A stretch of 64,000 bases of DNA from Gluconacetobacter tumulisoli (GCF_014174155.1 NZ_JABEQM010000008.1:62001-126000); one strand, 5' to 3'. Counted from the stretch's first letter, positions 48,703 to 58,716 are shown. A program made the numbers and translations. The notes: generated from the sequence alone by a model not told the origin.

Positions 48703-50247
48703 TCAGATCCCGTCCAGCGGGTACCAGGCCCGCCCGTCCCGCGCCAGCAGCGCGTCGGCCCCGGCGGGCCCGGTCGCACCGGCGGGATAGAATTCCAGAT
48801 CCTGCGTCGACCGGGCCCAGGCCTGCAGGACCGGATCCACCGCCGCCCAGGCGGCGTCGATATTGTCCGCGCGCTGGAACAGCGTCGCATCCCCCGTCAG
48901 GCAGTCGTACAGCAGCGTTTCGTACCCGACGTTGGGTTGCAGATCGAACGCGTCCTCGTACCGGAAGCGGACCTGCACGTCCGCCAGGTCCATCGCCGGG
49001 CCCGGGCGCTTGGCCGCCATCTCGATCGTCAGGCCCTGGGCGGGCTGGATGTTCACGATCATCCGGTTCGGCGGCAGGGCGGCGGTTTCGGTGCCCCGGA
49101 AGATCGCGACCGGCGGTTTCCTGAACTGCACCACGACCTCGGTCCGGCGGCCGCCCAGCGACTTGCCGGTGCGCAGATAGAAGGGCACGCCCGACCAGCG
49201 CCAGTTGTCGACATGCAGTTTCAGCGCGACATAGGTTTCCGTCACGCTGTCCTTCGCCACGCCGGGACTGTCGCGATAGGCCGTGACCGGCCGGTCTTCG
49301 ACGGTGCCGGCGCCATACTGGCCGCGCACGGCGTCGCCCGGATCGACGGGCCGGACGGATTCGAACAATTGTTCCTTGGCGGTACGGACGGTGTCGGCGG
49401 AAAACGAGGCCGGCGGTTCCATCGCCACCATGGCGAACAGCTGGAACAGATGGTTCGGCACCATGTCGCGCAACGCGCCGGTGGGTTCGTAGAACGCGCC
49501 GCGCTGCTCCACCCCGATGGTCTCGGCGGCGGTGATCTGGACGTGATCGACGTACTCGTTGCGCCACAGCGGTTCGAAGATCAGATTGCCGAAGCGCATG
49601 GCCAGGATGTTCTGGACCGTTTCCTTGCCCAGGAAATGGTCGATCCGGTAGATCTGGCGTTCGTCCAGCACCGACAGGACCTGCCGGTTCAGCGCCCGCG
49701 CGGTCTCCAGGTCGGAACCGAAGGGCTTCTCGATCACCACGCGGCGAAATGTCTCGCCCTGTTCGGCCGTCAGGCCGGCCTGGCCCAGCATGGAAACCAC
49801 CGGGCCGAAGAAGCGCGAGGGCACCGCCAGGTAGAAGACCGCGCTGCCCGGCAGGCGCGCGCCCAGGGCGCGGACCTGCTCCAGGTCGCTGAAATCGGCC
49901 TGGACATACTCCAGCCGCTCGGCAAGCCATGACCAGGCCCCGGGGTCGATCTGCGGCGTATAGAATTCGGCGTTCCGGTCGCGCGTGAATTCCTGCATCG
50001 TCGCGGCCAGCCCGTCACGCCAGCCGGTCGTGTCGCCCGGCGTGCGATCGACGCCCAGGATGCGGAACTGCGCGTCCAGCAGGCCGCTGCCCGCCAGGTT
50101 GTACAGGGCCGGGATCAGCAGCCGCTTGGTCAGGTCGCCGTGCGCCCCGAAGATCACCAGCGTGCAGGCCGGGGCCGGATGGCTGCCCGAAGGCGGGATG
50201 GCATGCCGGCTGCGCGCCGGCGAGGATATGTCGCGAGAAAAGGACAT
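48703..50247 (-). CDS. zwf: Glucose-6-phosphate 1-dehydrogenase
   Basis: 514 residues. The coenzyme fingerprint CTLVIFGAHGDLTKRLLIPALYNL, the active-site RIDHFLGKETVQNILAMRFGN with the catalytic His-x2-K, and the later FYLRTGKSL are all present. It opens the oxidative pentose phosphate pathway and yields NAD(P)H. In acetic acid bacteria this pathway is a main route for glucose. AGGACAT follows on the plus strand, so the ATG is at 50245-50247. It is divergent from asd with a 270-bp gap. Confidence 0.97.
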   Translation of the reverse strand: MSFSRDISSPARSRHAIPPSGSHPAPACTLVIFGAHGDLTKRLLIPALYNLAGSGLLDAQFRILGVDRTPGDTTGWRDGLAATMQEFTRDRNAEFYTPQIDPGAWSWLAERLEYVQADFSDLEQVRALGARLPGSAVFYLAVPSRFFGPVVSMLGQAGLTAEQGETFRRVVIEKPFGSDLETARALNRQVLSVLDERQIYRIDHFLGKETVQNILAMRFGNLIFEPLWRNEYVDHVQITAAETIGVEQRGAFYEPTGALRDMVPNHLFQLFAMVAMEPPASFSADTVRTAKEQLFESVRPVDPGDAVRGQYGAGTVEDRPVTAYRDSPGVAKDSVTETYVALKLHVDNWRWSGVPFYLRTGKSLGGRRTEVVVQFRKPPVAIFRGTETAALPPNRMIVNIQPAQGLTIEMAAKRPGPAMDLADVQVRFRYEDAFDLQPNVGYETLLYDCLTGDATLFQRADNIDAAWAAVDPVLQAWARSTQDLEFYPAGATGPAGADALLARDGRAWYPLDGI

Positions 50248-50520
50248 GGCGGAGATTCTCCTGAACACCCTGGCCGACCCTGCGACATCGGGCGGGCGGG
50301 GACATTGCGCCAGATCACGTCCGGGCATGTGACACCCGCCGCCCCGGCGCGGCAAGGCATATTCCCGGCATCGCGGGCGGGGCGGCAGAGCGGCAAAAAC
50401 CGCGCCGTCCCGCCGGTCCAGCTTGCATAGGACCCGGGCAGGCACTACCTCTCTGCGTCTCTCTTTCATGGGATATGAGGCGTCCGGGCTGGCCGGGCGC
50501 GCAGATCGGGGAATGGATCG

Positions 50521-51549
50521 ATGGGGTACCGCGTTGCGGTCGTAGGCGCCACGGGGGCCGTCGGGCGCGAAATGCTGAAGACGCTGGCCGAACGCGCGTT
50601 TCCGGTGGACGAGATCGCGGCCCTGGCCTCCGCCCGGTCGGTGGGGCAGGAAGTCTCGTTCGGCGACAAAAAGGTTCTGAAGGTGCAGAACCTGGAACAT
50701 TTCGACTTCACCGGCTGGGACATCGCCCTGTTTTCGCCCGGGGCATCGGTGTCGGCGGTGCATGCGCCGCGCGCGGCCAAGGCGGGGTGCATCGTCATCG
50801 ACAACACGTCGCATTTCCGCATGGAGCCCGACGTGCCGCTGGTGGTGCCCGAGGTCAATCCGGACGCGCTGAAGAAGGCCCGGCGCGGCATCATCGCCAA
50901 CCCCAACTGCTCCACCATCCAGATGGTGGTGGCGCTGAAGCCGCTGCACGACCTGTTTTCCATCCGCCGCGTCGTCGTGTCCACATACCAGGCCGTCGCC
51001 GGCGCGGGCAAGGAAGGCATGGACGAACTGTTCGCCCAGTCGCGCGCCAGCTTCGTCGGCGACCCGCTGAAGGCGGAGCAGTTCACCAAGCAGATCGCCT
51101 TCAACTGCATTCCCCATATCGACCGTTTCATGGATGACGGCGCGACCAAGGAGGAATGGAAGATGGCGGTCGAGACCCGCAAAATCCTCGACCCTGACAT
51201 CTCGGTTTTCGCTACCTGCGTGCGCGTTCCCGTCTTCATCGGCCATGCCGAGGCGGTGACCGTGGAGTTCGAGGAGCCGGTGGACCTGGAGCGCGCGCGC
51301 GACGTGCTGCGCGAGGCGCCAGGCGTCGTCCTGCACGACCAGCGCGAGGACGGCGGATACGTCACGCAGATAGATTGTGTTGGTGAGGACGCCACTTACG
51401 TGTCGCGCCTGCGGGTTGACCCCACCGTTCCGAACGGCCTGGCGTTCTGGTGCGTGGCCGACAACCTGCGCAAGGGCGCGGCCCTGAACGCGGTGCAGAT
51501 CGCCGAGGCGATGATCGCGCTCGACCTGATCGGGCGCAAGGCGGCCTGA
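50521..51549 (+). CDS. asd: Aspartate-semialdehyde dehydrogenase
   Basis: 342 residues. NADP fingerprint VAVVGATGAVGREMLKTLAER, catalytic Cys in IANPNCSTIQMVVALKPLH, and YQAVAGAGKEGMDEL and a substrate region with HIDRFMDDGATKEEWKM; VFATCVRVPVFIGHAEAVTVEFE follows. It leads aspartate to lysine, threonine, methionine and meso-diaminopimelate. A hairpin follows at 51564-51592. It is upstream of the sdh operon, which has its own promoter. Confidence 0.98.
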   Translation: MGYRVAVVGATGAVGREMLKTLAERAFPVDEIAALASARSVGQEVSFGDKKVLKVQNLEHFDFTGWDIALFSPGASVSAVHAPRAAKAGCIVIDNTSHFRMEPDVPLVVPEVNPDALKKARRGIIANPNCSTIQMVVALKPLHDLFSIRRVVVSTYQAVAGAGKEGMDELFAQSRASFVGDPLKAEQFTKQIAFNCIPHIDRFMDDGATKEEWKMAVETRKILDPDISVFATCVRVPVFIGHAEAVTVEFEEPVDLERARDVLREAPGVVLHDQREDGGYVTQIDCVGEDATYVSRLRVDPTVPNGLAFWCVADNLRKGAALNAVQIAEAMIALDLIGRKAA

Positions 51550-51563
51550 TCCCCGGACCAGGA

Positions 51564-51592
51564 AACCGGAACGGTGCAAAACCGTTCCGGTT
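51564..51592 (+). terminator. Stem-loop after asd
   Basis: AACCGGAACGG (51564-51574) pairs with CCGTTCCGGTT (51582-51592), an 11-bp perfect stem around TGCAAAA, 14 bp past the stop. A short CTTTTG lies 18 bp beyond. It separates asd from sdhCDAB. Confidence 0.65.
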
Positions 51593-51645
51593 GCGGCCAC
51601 CCGCGCCGCTTTTGCATGTCTCGCGACCTCGTGTTCCCCCCTGCG

Positions 51646-51674
51646 TTGACCGCGCCCTTTCCCGGGCGTAGGAC
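51646..51674 (+). promoter_or_regulatory. Candidate sigma-70 promoter for sdhCDAB
   Basis: TTGACC at 51646-51651, a 17-bp spacer and TAGGAC at 51669-51674, about 60 bp ahead of the sdhC start. The -35 box matches well; the -10 box is a moderate match. Confidence 0.45.
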
Positions 51675-51736
51675 CGAACAGACACAAGGCGACGGAACAA
51701 ACCGGAGCCATAATCAGGGAAATCGACGAGACGACC

Positions 51737-52195
51737 ATGCAGGATGTCCGTGATGCGCTCTATATAGGGCACCGAAGCGACGGAACACTGACCCGGCGAC
51801 CCATGTCCCCGCATCTCCAGGTCTATCGCTTCCGACTCTCCATGTTTCTTTCGATCGCGAACCGGGCGGCCGGCGTCGCCGCGGCGGCGGGCTCGGCGCT
51901 CGCTGTCTGCTGGCTGAACGCGGCGGCGAAAGGTCCAGATTCCTTCAGGAAGGTTCAGAAAGTAACCCGGCATCCGCTGGGCATTCTGGCCCTGGCGGGC
52001 TGGGCGCTGGCGCTGGTCTATCATTTCGTCGCCGGCCTGCGCCATCTGGCGTGGGATGCGGGCTACCGGTTCGAGAAGAAGGACATCAACGAAGACGGCC
52101 CCGTCGCCGTGGGCGTGGCGGTGGGCACCACGGTCGTGCTGGTCGCGACGGTCCTCGGCCTGGCCGTGTGCCGTTCCAGAAAGAAGGCATCCTGA
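51737..52195 (+). CDS. sdhC: Succinate dehydrogenase cytochrome b556 subunit
   Basis: Membrane anchor of complex II, 152 residues. It starts in family style with RRPMSPHLQVYR, then SMFLSIANRAAGVAAAAGSA in the first helix, HPLGILALAGWALALVYHFVAGLRHL in the second (His for heme b) and a third near the C-terminus. Its stop is followed after 1 bp by the sdhD ATG. First gene of sdhCDAB, in the order of alphaproteobacteria. Confidence 0.95.
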   Translation: MQDVRDALYIGHRSDGTLTRRPMSPHLQVYRFRLSMFLSIANRAAGVAAAAGSALAVCWLNAAAKGPDSFRKVQKVTRHPLGILALAGWALALVYHFVAGLRHLAWDAGYRFEKKDINEDGPVAVGVAVGTTVVLVATVLGLAVCRSRKKAS

Positions 52196-52196
52196 C

Positions 52197-52619
52197 ATGA
52201 ACGCGACCCTTACGCCGCGCATCGATGTCATGCGCTCGCAACTGTCCCGCGCGCGGGGGCTGGGCTCGGCCAAGACCGGGGTGAACCATTGGTGGATGGA
52301 GCGGATGTCCGCCGTCGCCCTGGTGCCGCTGTCCGGCTGGTTCGTGCTGCAGGTCATGCGCCTGGCCGGAAGCAACCACGACGACGTCGTGGAATGGGGC
52401 GGGAAGCCTGCCAATTCCTCGATGCTGCTGGCCCTGATGGTGCTGACCTTCTACCACATGCAGCTGGGCCTGCAGGTCATCATCGACGACTATGTGCATG
52501 GCAAGCCGCATCTGCCGGCCAGCCTGCTGATGAAGGGCGTGACGTTCCTGATCGGGCTGTTTGCCGTGATCGCCGTCCTGAAGCTGGCGCTTGCCCCTTC
52601 ACGCAAGGCCGGGGCCTGA
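52197..52619 (+). CDS. sdhD: Succinate dehydrogenase membrane anchor subunit D
   Basis: 140 residues with three helices. RARGLGSAKTGVNHWWMERM is the family N-terminus. FVLQVM, LMVLTFYHMQLGLQVIIDDYVH (heme/quinone His and quinone-site Tyr-like residues) and GVTFLIGLFAVIAVLKL follow. The ATG at 52197-52199 sits 1 bp past sdhC. It anchors SdhAB and helps bind ubiquinone. Confidence 0.95.
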   Translation: MNATLTPRIDVMRSQLSRARGLGSAKTGVNHWWMERMSAVALVPLSGWFVLQVMRLAGSNHDDVVEWGGKPANSSMLLALMVLTFYHMQLGLQVIIDDYVHGKPHLPASLLMKGVTFLIGLFAVIAVLKLALAPSRKAGA

Positions 52620-52721
52620 TCCGGGCCACCCGGCCGCCAGGCGAGTGACAGAGACAGTTCCGGCCCGGCGGCAATACAGGCCGCCCATCGGACCGGACGA
52701 GCATCGGGACACGTCCAAGAC

Positions 52722-54533
52722 ATGAACGCGATCACCCTCCCTTCTTCGAATGCCTACAAGATCGTCGACCACGCCTATGACGTGGTCGTCGTCGGCGCCG
52801 GCGGGTCAGGCCTGCGCGCCACGCTGGGCATGGGCGCCGCCGGCCTGAAAACCGCATGCGTCACCAAGGTTTTTCCAACGCGCAGCCACACCGTCGCCGC
52901 GCAGGGCGGCATCGGCGCATCGCTGGGCAACATGGCCGAGGACAATTGGCGCTGGCACATGTACGACACCGTCAAGGGGTCGGACTGGCTGGGCGACCAG
53001 GATGCCATCGAGTACATGTGCCGCGAGGCGGTCCCCGCCGTGCAGGAACTGGAACATCTCGGCGTTCCCTTTTCCCGCACCGAGGACGGCAAGATCTACC
53101 AGCGCCCCTTCGGCGGCCACATGCGCAATTTCGGCGAGGCCCCGGTGCCCCGTGCCTGCGCCGCCGCCGACCGCACCGGCCATGCCATCCTGCATACGCT
53201 GTACCAGCAGTGCCTGAAGCATAACGTCGAATTCTTCGTCGAATATTTCGCCATCGACCTTATCATGGACGACGAGGGTGCCTGCCGCGGCGTGATGGCG
53301 TGGTGCCTGGAAGACGGCACCATGCACCGGTTCCGCGCCCAGACGGTGGTGCTGGCGACCGGCGGATATGGCCGCGCCTACCAGTCCTGCACCTCGGCCC
53401 ATACCTGCACCGGCGACGGCGGCGGCATGGCGATGCGCGCGGGCGTGCCCACCCAGGATATGGAATTCGTGCAGTTCCACCCCACGGGCATCTATCCGGC
53501 CGGCTGCCTGCTGACCGAGGGCTGCCGTGGCGAGGGCGGGTACCTGACCAATTCCGAGGGCGAGCGGTTCATGGAACGCTACGCGCCGACCGCCAAGGAC
53601 CTGGCGTCGCGCGACGTGGTGTCGCGGTCCATGACCATCGAGATCAACGAAGGCCGGGGCTGTGGTCCGCACAAGGACTACATCATGATGCATCTGGAGC
53701 ATCTGGGCGCCGAGCTGCTGCATGAGCGCCTGCCGGGCATTTCCGAGACCGCGCGCATCTTCGCCGGCGTGGACGTGACCAAGGAGCCGGTGCCCGTGCT
53801 GCCGACCGTGCATTACAACATGGGCGGCATTCCCACGAACTACCATGGCGAGGTCATCCGCCCGACGAAGGACGATGTCGACGCGGTGGTGCCCGGCCTG
53901 ATGGCGGTCGGCGAGGCCGCGTGCGTGTCGGTCCACGGCGCCAACCGCCTGGGCACCAATTCGCTGCTCGACCTCGTGGTGTTCGGCCGCGCCGCCGCCA
54001 AGCGCGCCGCCGAGATCATCAAGCCGGCCGAGACGATCGCCCCGTTGCCGCCCAAGGCCGGCGAGGCCGCGCTGGACCGCCTGGACAAGCTGCGCCACGC
54101 CAAGGGCGGCACCCATGTCGCCGCGATGCGCGAGACCCTGCAGCGCACGATGCAGAAGCATGCGGCCGTCTTCCGCAATACCAAGAGCCTTGCGGAAGGT
54201 GTCGAGAAGATCAAGGACATCTGGACCGGCGTGCCCGACCTGTCGATCGCCGACCGGTCGCTGATCTGGAACAGCGACCTGATGGAGGCGCTGGAGTTCG
54301 AGAACCTGCTGGCCAACGCCACCGTCACCATGGCGGGCGCCGACGCCCGGCATGAAAGCCGTGGCGCGCAGGCGCACGACGATTATCCCGATCGCGACGA
54401 CAAGGAATGGATGAAGCACACGGTCGCCCATCTGGACGACAAGGGCGGCGTGGAACTGACCTATCGCCCCGTGCACATGAAGACGCTGACGGACGAGGTC
54501 CAGGTCTTCCCCCCCAAGAAGCGCGTCTACTGA
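52722..54533 (+). CDS. sdhA: Succinate dehydrogenase flavoprotein subunit
   Basis: 603 residues. FAD-binding [17 protein letters not shown], covalent-FAD His in [17 protein letters not shown], active-site loops [30 protein letters not shown] and [14 protein letters not shown], and the C-terminal [14 protein letters not shown] motif are all present. It oxidises succinate to fumarate. It is 103 bp after sdhD and 28 bp before sdhB. Confidence 0.99.
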   Translation: MNAITLPSSNAYKIVDHAYDVVVVGAGGSGLRATLGMGAAGLKTACVTKVFPTRSHTVAAQGGIGASLGNMAEDNWRWHMYDTVKGSDWLGDQDAIEYMCREAVPAVQELEHLGVPFSRTEDGKIYQRPFGGHMRNFGEAPVPRACAAADRTGHAILHTLYQQCLKHNVEFFVEYFAIDLIMDDEGACRGVMAWCLEDGTMHRFRAQTVVLATGGYGRAYQSCTSAHTCTGDGGGMAMRAGVPTQDMEFVQFHPTGIYPAGCLLTEGCRGEGGYLTNSEGERFMERYAPTAKDLASRDVVSRSMTIEINEGRGCGPHKDYIMMHLEHLGAELLHERLPGISETARIFAGVDVTKEPVPVLPTVHYNMGGIPTNYHGEVIRPTKDDVDAVVPGLMAVGEAACVSVHGANRLGTNSLLDLVVFGRAAAKRAAEIIKPAETIAPLPPKAGEAALDRLDKLRHAKGGTHVAAMRETLQRTMQKHAAVFRNTKSLAEGVEKIKDIWTGVPDLSIADRSLIWNSDLMEALEFENLLANATVTMAGADARHESRGAQAHDDYPDRDDKEWMKHTVAHLDDKGGVELTYRPVHMKTLTDEVQVFPPKKRVY

Positions 54534-54561
54534 AACGAAACGGCGGAAAAGGGACGAGACG

Positions 54562-55344
54562 ATGGTCGAATTCAGCCTGCCAAAGAACAGCAAGATCGGG
54601 AAGGGCCGGATCTTTCCGGCCGCCCCGGATGCCAAGAACGTCAAACCGTTCGGAATCTATCGCTGGAACCCGGACGACGGCGCCAACCCGGTCGTCGACA
54701 CCTACGAGATCGATCTGGACAAGATCGGCCCGATGGTGCTGGACGCGCTGATCCACATCAAGAACGATGTCGATCCGACCCTGACCTTCCGGCGGTCGTG
54801 CCGCGAGGGCATCTGCGGGTCGTGCGCGATGAACATCGACGGCGAGAATACGCTGGCCTGCCTGAAGCCCATCAAGGACGTGAAGGCGGCGGTGTCGATC
54901 TATCCGCTGCCGCACATGCCGGTGGTGAAGGATCTGGTGCCCGACCTGAACGGCGCCTATGCCCAGCTGCGCTCGATCGAGCCGTGGCTGAAATCCGACA
55001 CGGCCCCGCCGCCGGATTCCGAACGCCGGCAGAGCATCGAGGAACGGTCGAAGCTGGACGGCATGTGGGAATGCATCCTGTGCTTCTGCTGCACGACGTC
55101 CTGCCCGTCCTACTGGTGGAACGGCGACCGCTATCTGGGCCCGGCCACCCTGCTGGCCGCGTATCGCTGGATCGCCGACAGCCGTGACGAGCATGCGGGC
55201 GAGCGCCTGGACGCGTTGGAGGATCCGCTGAAGCTGTATGCCTGCCGCACGATCATGAACTGCACGCAGACCTGCCCCAAGGGGCTGAACCCGGCGAAGG
55301 CGATCGCCCGGATCAAGGAACTGCAGCTGGAACGCAAGATCTGA
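54562..55344 (+). CDS. sdhB: Succinate dehydrogenase iron-sulfur subunit
   Basis: 260 residues. The 2Fe-2S ligands are in [20 protein letters not shown] with a fourth Cys in LACLKP; the 4Fe-4S and 3Fe-4S ligands are in [18 protein letters not shown] and [17 protein letters not shown]. It carries electrons from SdhA to quinone. Followed by a strong terminator 37 bp on, ending the sdhCDAB operon. Confidence 0.99.
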   Translation: MVEFSLPKNSKIGKGRIFPAAPDAKNVKPFGIYRWNPDDGANPVVDTYEIDLDKIGPMVLDALIHIKNDVDPTLTFRRSCREGICGSCAMNIDGENTLACLKPIKDVKAAVSIYPLPHMPVVKDLVPDLNGAYAQLRSIEPWLKSDTAPPPDSERRQSIEERSKLDGMWECILCFCCTTSCPSYWWNGDRYLGPATLLAAYRWIADSRDEHAGERLDALEDPLKLYACRTIMNCTQTCPKGLNPAKAIARIKELQLERKI

Positions 55345-55381
55345 CGGGCATCGCCCGGCCTGCGGGACGGATTGACGAACG

Positions 55382-55416
55382 GGGCGCCGGATGGGACACA
55401 TCCGGCGCCCTTTTTC
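55382..55416 (+). terminator. Rho-independent terminator of sdhCDAB
   Basis: GGGCGCCGGATG pairs with CATCCGGCGCCC over 12 bp around a 5-nt loop and is followed by CTTTTTCGT, a classic intrinsic terminator, 37 bp past the sdhB stop. It is the clearest T-tailed terminator in the window. Confidence 0.92.
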
Positions 55417-55451
55417 GTGTTTCCACCCCGTGCCCGAGGAACCAGTCGCCG

Positions 55452-56114
55452 GTGTTCGACGGAACCGCAGCCTCTGCCGCCGACCGGCGGCGCGCCTGGA
55501 TCGACAGCCTGTTCGTCGATCACGCGATCTTCCGCCTGCCCTGGACCAATTTCACCGCCGTGGTCCCGGGCCGGGTCTATCGCTGCAATCACCCCACGCC
55601 CGCCCGGCTGGCGGCGGCGACGCGGCGCTATGGCCTGCGGACCCTGGTCAACCTGCGCGGGCACCGGAAATGCGGGTCGGACGCGCTGTCGCGCGAGGCG
55701 GCGGCACGAATCGGCCTGACCCATCTGGACATGGCGTTCGAAAGCCGGGGCGCGCCCCATCGCGACCGCATCCTGCGGTTCGAGGCGATGTACCGCACGC
55801 TGGATTTTCCGATGCTGATGCATTGCAAGTCCGGCGCCGACCGCGCGGGCCTGGCCTCGGGCCTGGTCATCCTGTTCGAAGGCGGGACGGCGGACCAGGC
55901 GTTGCGGCAGTTGTCCTGGCGGTTCGGCCATTTCAACCGGTCGCGCACCGGCATCCTGGACGCTTTCTTCCTGCGCTATCGTGCGGAGGCCGAGGGGCGC
56001 CTGCCCTTCATGGAATGGGTCCGGACCGAATATGACGAAGCCCGCCTGCGCCGGGATTTCGTGGCCGGCCGCCTCGCCTCGTTCATCACCGATCGGGTGC
56101 TGCGCCGGGAATGA
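55452..56114 (+). CDS. Tyrosine/dual-specificity protein phosphatase
   Basis: 220 residues, GTG start (ATG not seen nearby). The cysteine-phosphatase P-loop is MLMHCKSGADRAGLASG (C125, R131, pattern H-C-x-x-G-x-x-R), with a candidate acid in HLDMAFESRG. The N-terminal VVPGRVYRCNHPTPARLA and RTLVNLRGHRKCG resemble the Siw14/DSP family, some of which act on inositol pyrophosphates or phosphotyrosine. Downstream of the sdh terminator, so an independent unit. Substrate unknown. Confidence 0.85.
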   Translation: MFDGTAASAADRRRAWIDSLFVDHAIFRLPWTNFTAVVPGRVYRCNHPTPARLAAATRRYGLRTLVNLRGHRKCGSDALSREAAARIGLTHLDMAFESRGAPHRDRILRFEAMYRTLDFPMLMHCKSGADRAGLASGLVILFEGGTADQALRQLSWRFGHFNRSRTGILDAFFLRYRAEAEGRLPFMEWVRTEYDEARLRRDFVAGRLASFITDRVLRRE

Positions 56115-56164
56115 AGGATCGGGCCCTGCCCGAAACCGCAGGGGGACCTCGGCCCCCCGATTCC

Positions 56165-56210
56165 GGTCCGTAGGGCATTGGCGCCCAAAGGCGCTGGCCT
56201 TTGGAGAGAG
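56165..56210 (+). repeat. Degenerate family-A-like stem between the phosphatase and XRE genes
   Basis: CCAAAGGCGC then TGGCCTTTGG forms an imperfect stem in the 103-bp gap between the phosphatase stop and the convergent XRE gene end. It recalls the CAAAGG/CCTTTGG stem of the family A left module and holds the same position at gene 3' ends. Confidence 0.4.
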
Positions 56211-56217
56211 GCTGGTA

Positions 56218-56742
56218 TCAGGCCTGCGGGGCCATGGTACGGATCAGGTCGAGCACGCGGCGGCGTACGGCCTGATCATCGATCCGGTAATAGGTCCGAA
56301 CCAGTTCGATCGTCTCGCGCCGAGAAAACAGCGCCATTTCGCTGGCCGGCAGGCCCGAGGTGGCGGCCCCCCCGAAAGCTTCTTGCGCCTGGGCGAAGCC
56401 GGGCATCGGCATGCCGATCGTCCGCGCGCCGGCCGGGCTGTCCAGTCCGTCGAAAAAGAAGCTGACCGGCACGTCCAGCACGCCCGACAGCTCGAACAGG
56501 CGGGACGCGCTGACCCGGTTGGTTCCCCGTTCGTATTTCTGGACCTGCTGGAACGTCAGCCCCAGGGCGTCGCCCAACCGCTCCTGCGACAGGCCCATCA
56601 GGGTCCGGCGGAGACGAATACGACTGCCCACATGGACGTCCACGGGACTCGGACCCGCACTACTCTTCTCGGTCAAAAGTTCCGCCCGCCCTTCAAACGT
56701 GTCGTGGCCGCTATAATGGAGAGTTAACGATTGATTTACCAT
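56218..56742 (-). CDS. XRE-family (Cro/C1-type) transcriptional regulator
   Basis: 174 residues. HTH spans about 36-90: VGSRIRLRRTLMGLSQERLG, then DALGLTFQQVQKYERGTNRV, then SASRLFELSGVLDVPVSFFF. The C-terminal part (RETIELVRTYYRIDDQAVRR) is the short dimer-like helix pair common in alphaproteobacterial regulators of this type, which have been linked to stress response, motility or cell cycle control. The upstream 384 bp is unusually AT-rich. The ATG at 56740-56742 has AAGGGG about 10 bp upstream. Target genes unknown. Confidence 0.92.
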   Translation of the reverse strand: MVNQSLTLHYSGHDTFEGRAELLTEKSSAGPSPVDVHVGSRIRLRRTLMGLSQERLGDALGLTFQQVQKYERGTNRVSASRLFELSGVLDVPVSFFFDGLDSPAGARTIGMPMPGFAQAQEAFGGAATSGLPASEMALFSRRETIELVRTYYRIDDQAVRRRVLDLIRTMAPQA

Positions 56743-57126
56743 TGCATGGTGACCCCTTTAATTAACATTTTGGAAATCCTTTCCTTGAATCGAAGCTGAC
56801 TAATCGGACAAAAAAACATGATGAAACAATAAGCTGCGGCATAGGCGGCTGCACGTTGCGATTGCGAGCCGCTCCTATCTACAGCACTGTATCATGAAAA
56901 TAAGGCGGAATCCTGCACGGGGGACTGCCCTGTCCGTGGGACCGGGCAGAGGCCATGCGACATGGCGGAAAAATGATCCCGGTTCGGAAGGGGGGAATCT
57001 GCCGGGATCACCGGCTGTCGCGCGTTTCCTGCCCTGATGGCGAAGGGCCGCAGGAGATCCGCCTGATCGGCAGGCCTGGAACGGTATCAGGACGAGGGTC
57101 TGTTCCCGTGCGACCCGGATGATGCG
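56743..57126. promoter_or_regulatory. AT-rich region between lnt end and XRE gene
   Basis: About 384 bp. The segment 56750-56915 is much more AT-rich than the rest of the window (for example TTTAATTAACATTTTGG), with no credible gene; a 46-codon open frame from 56894 has no recognisable features. It must hold the XRE promoter and may include its autoregulatory sites or an unannotated small RNA. The right half is GC-rich again. Confidence 0.45.
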
Positions 57127-58716
57127 CTACGCATGCCGACGCGACCCGCCCGCGCGCCACGGCGCCGCCAGCAGGATCGTGCACACTGCCAGCGCGAGCG
57201 GAACCCATCGGCCGAACAGGCCGAAGATCGTCACGGGCAGCGTGCCTGTCAGAGAAACGACGAGAACCCCCTGCCGGTTCCATCCCAAACGCACGATTTC
57301 GTGACCATGCGCATCGAAGGCGGCCGAAATGCCGGTATTGGCGGCACGCGCGATCGGCATGCCTTCCTCGACCGCGCGGATGCGGACGGCGGCCAGATGC
57401 TGCCGGGGGCCGGCGGTATTGCCGTACCAGCCGTCATTGGTGACGTTCACCAGCCAGTCCGGCCGATCCCGCCGGTCGACGACCTGGCCGGAAAAAATGA
57501 CCTCGTAGCAGATCAGAGGCCCGACAGGCGCCACGCCGGGCAGGTGCCAGGTGCGCAGCCCGGACCCGGCCGCCATGCCATCGCCCGGCACCACGTGGAA
57601 AGGCAGGAAGGCGGGCTGGTACTCGCCGAACGGCACCAGATGCGCCTTGTCATAGATGTCGGCCAGCCGGCCGTCGGGTTCGGCCACCGCCATCACGCTG
57701 TTGCGCCAGCGGTCGTTTTCGTCGCGGCGGATGCTGCCGATTACCCCGGCGGCGGCGCCAGCGCCGGCGCGCGCGATCATCCCCCGCGCCACATCGTCTT
57801 CCTGCAGCAGGCCGGGAAAGGCGCTTTCGGGCCAGGCGAACACGACCGGCCGCCCCGCCGCCGCCGGCCCGGCCAGCGCCTGGGCCACGCCCTGCTGCGT
57901 CAGGGCCAGATAGCGCCGGAAGATCGCGATATCGTCGTCGCCCGAGATCTTCTGGGTTTCCGGCACGTTGCCTTGCACCAGGACCACCACGGGATTATGG
58001 CCCGCCGGAACGGGACGCAGCACCAGCAATGCCCCGCCCAGCGCCGCCCAGGCCAGGACCCCACCGAGGGACATCGCCACGCCACGCCGTCCCGCCAGCG
58101 GCAGCAGCGCCAGCAGGACCGTGCCCAGGGTCAGGCCGTCCACCCCCACCCAGGCGGCGGGCTGGATCATCACGTCGCCAGGCAGTCCGGATATTTCCCA
58201 CGCGCTGCCCAGCGGATTCCATGGAAAGCCGCTGAAGATGAAGACCCGCCCCATGTCGAACAGGGTCCACAGCCCCGCGAACGCCAGCCAGCGCCGCCAA
58301 CCGGCGGGCACCAGGCGGCACAGGCCGGCCGGGACGGCGGCCATCGGCGCCAGGATCAGCGCGCAGCCCGGCGCCGCCAGCGGCACCAGCCACCAGAACG
58401 TATCCACCCGGACCAGGATCGCGTCGGTCAGCCAGTACAGCCCCGCCGTGTGCAACCCCAGCCCGAACATGAAGCCGCGCCGCGCGGCCCCCCGCCACGA
58501 CCCGGCGCGGTCGATCGCCCGCATCAGCAGCGGGAAGCACAGGGCCAGGACGGGCAGCAGGTCGACCGGCGGAAAGGCCAGCGCCGCCGCGGCGCCCGCC
58601 AGCAGCATCAGCAGGTCGGCCCGCCAGCCATGGCAATCGGCCACGCGCGCCGCCGACCGCCAGGACAGGGCCGGACGGACGAGCCCGTCGCCGGCGGTTC
58701 TAGTCGAGAGCGTCAC
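57127..58716 (-). CDS. lnt: Apolipoprotein N-acyltransferase
   Basis: 529 residues, GTG start at 58714-58716 that overlaps the olsB stop by 17 bp. N-terminal membrane helices (GWRADLLMLLAGAAAALAFPP, then FMFGLGLHTAGLYWLTDAIL) lead to a carbon-nitrogen hydrolase domain with the catalytic Glu in AWPESAFPGL, Lys in YDKAHLVPFGEY and Cys in GPLICYEVIF. It adds the third acyl chain to outer-membrane lipoproteins. Last gene of the fur-olsB-lnt operon. Confidence 0.96.
   Translation of the reverse strand: MTLSTRTAGDGLVRPALSWRSAARVADCHGWRADLLMLLAGAAAALAFPPVDLLPVLALCFPLLMRAIDRAGSWRGAARRGFMFGLGLHTAGLYWLTDAILVRVDTFWWLVPLAAPGCALILAPMAAVPAGLCRLVPAGWRRWLAFAGLWTLFDMGRVFIFSGFPWNPLGSAWEISGLPGDVMIQPAAWVGVDGLTLGTVLLALLPLAGRRGVAMSLGGVLAWAALGGALLVLRPVPAGHNPVVVLVQGNVPETQKISGDDDIAIFRRYLALTQQGVAQALAGPAAAGRPVVFAWPESAFPGLLQEDDVARGMIARAGAGAAAGVIGSIRRDENDRWRNSVMAVAEPDGRLADIYDKAHLVPFGEYQPAFLPFHVVPGDGMAAGSGLRTWHLPGVAPVGPLICYEVIFSGQVVDRRDRPDWLVNVTNDGWYGNTAGPRQHLAAVRIRAVEEGMPIARAANTGISAAFDAHGHEIVRLGWNRQGVLVVSLTGTLPVTIFGLFGRWVPLALAVCTILLAAPWRAGGSRRHA

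Noticed and set aside
56894-57034. 46-codon open frame upstream of the XRE gene
   Set aside because: No ribosome site, no recognisable motif and mixed composition; most likely chance.
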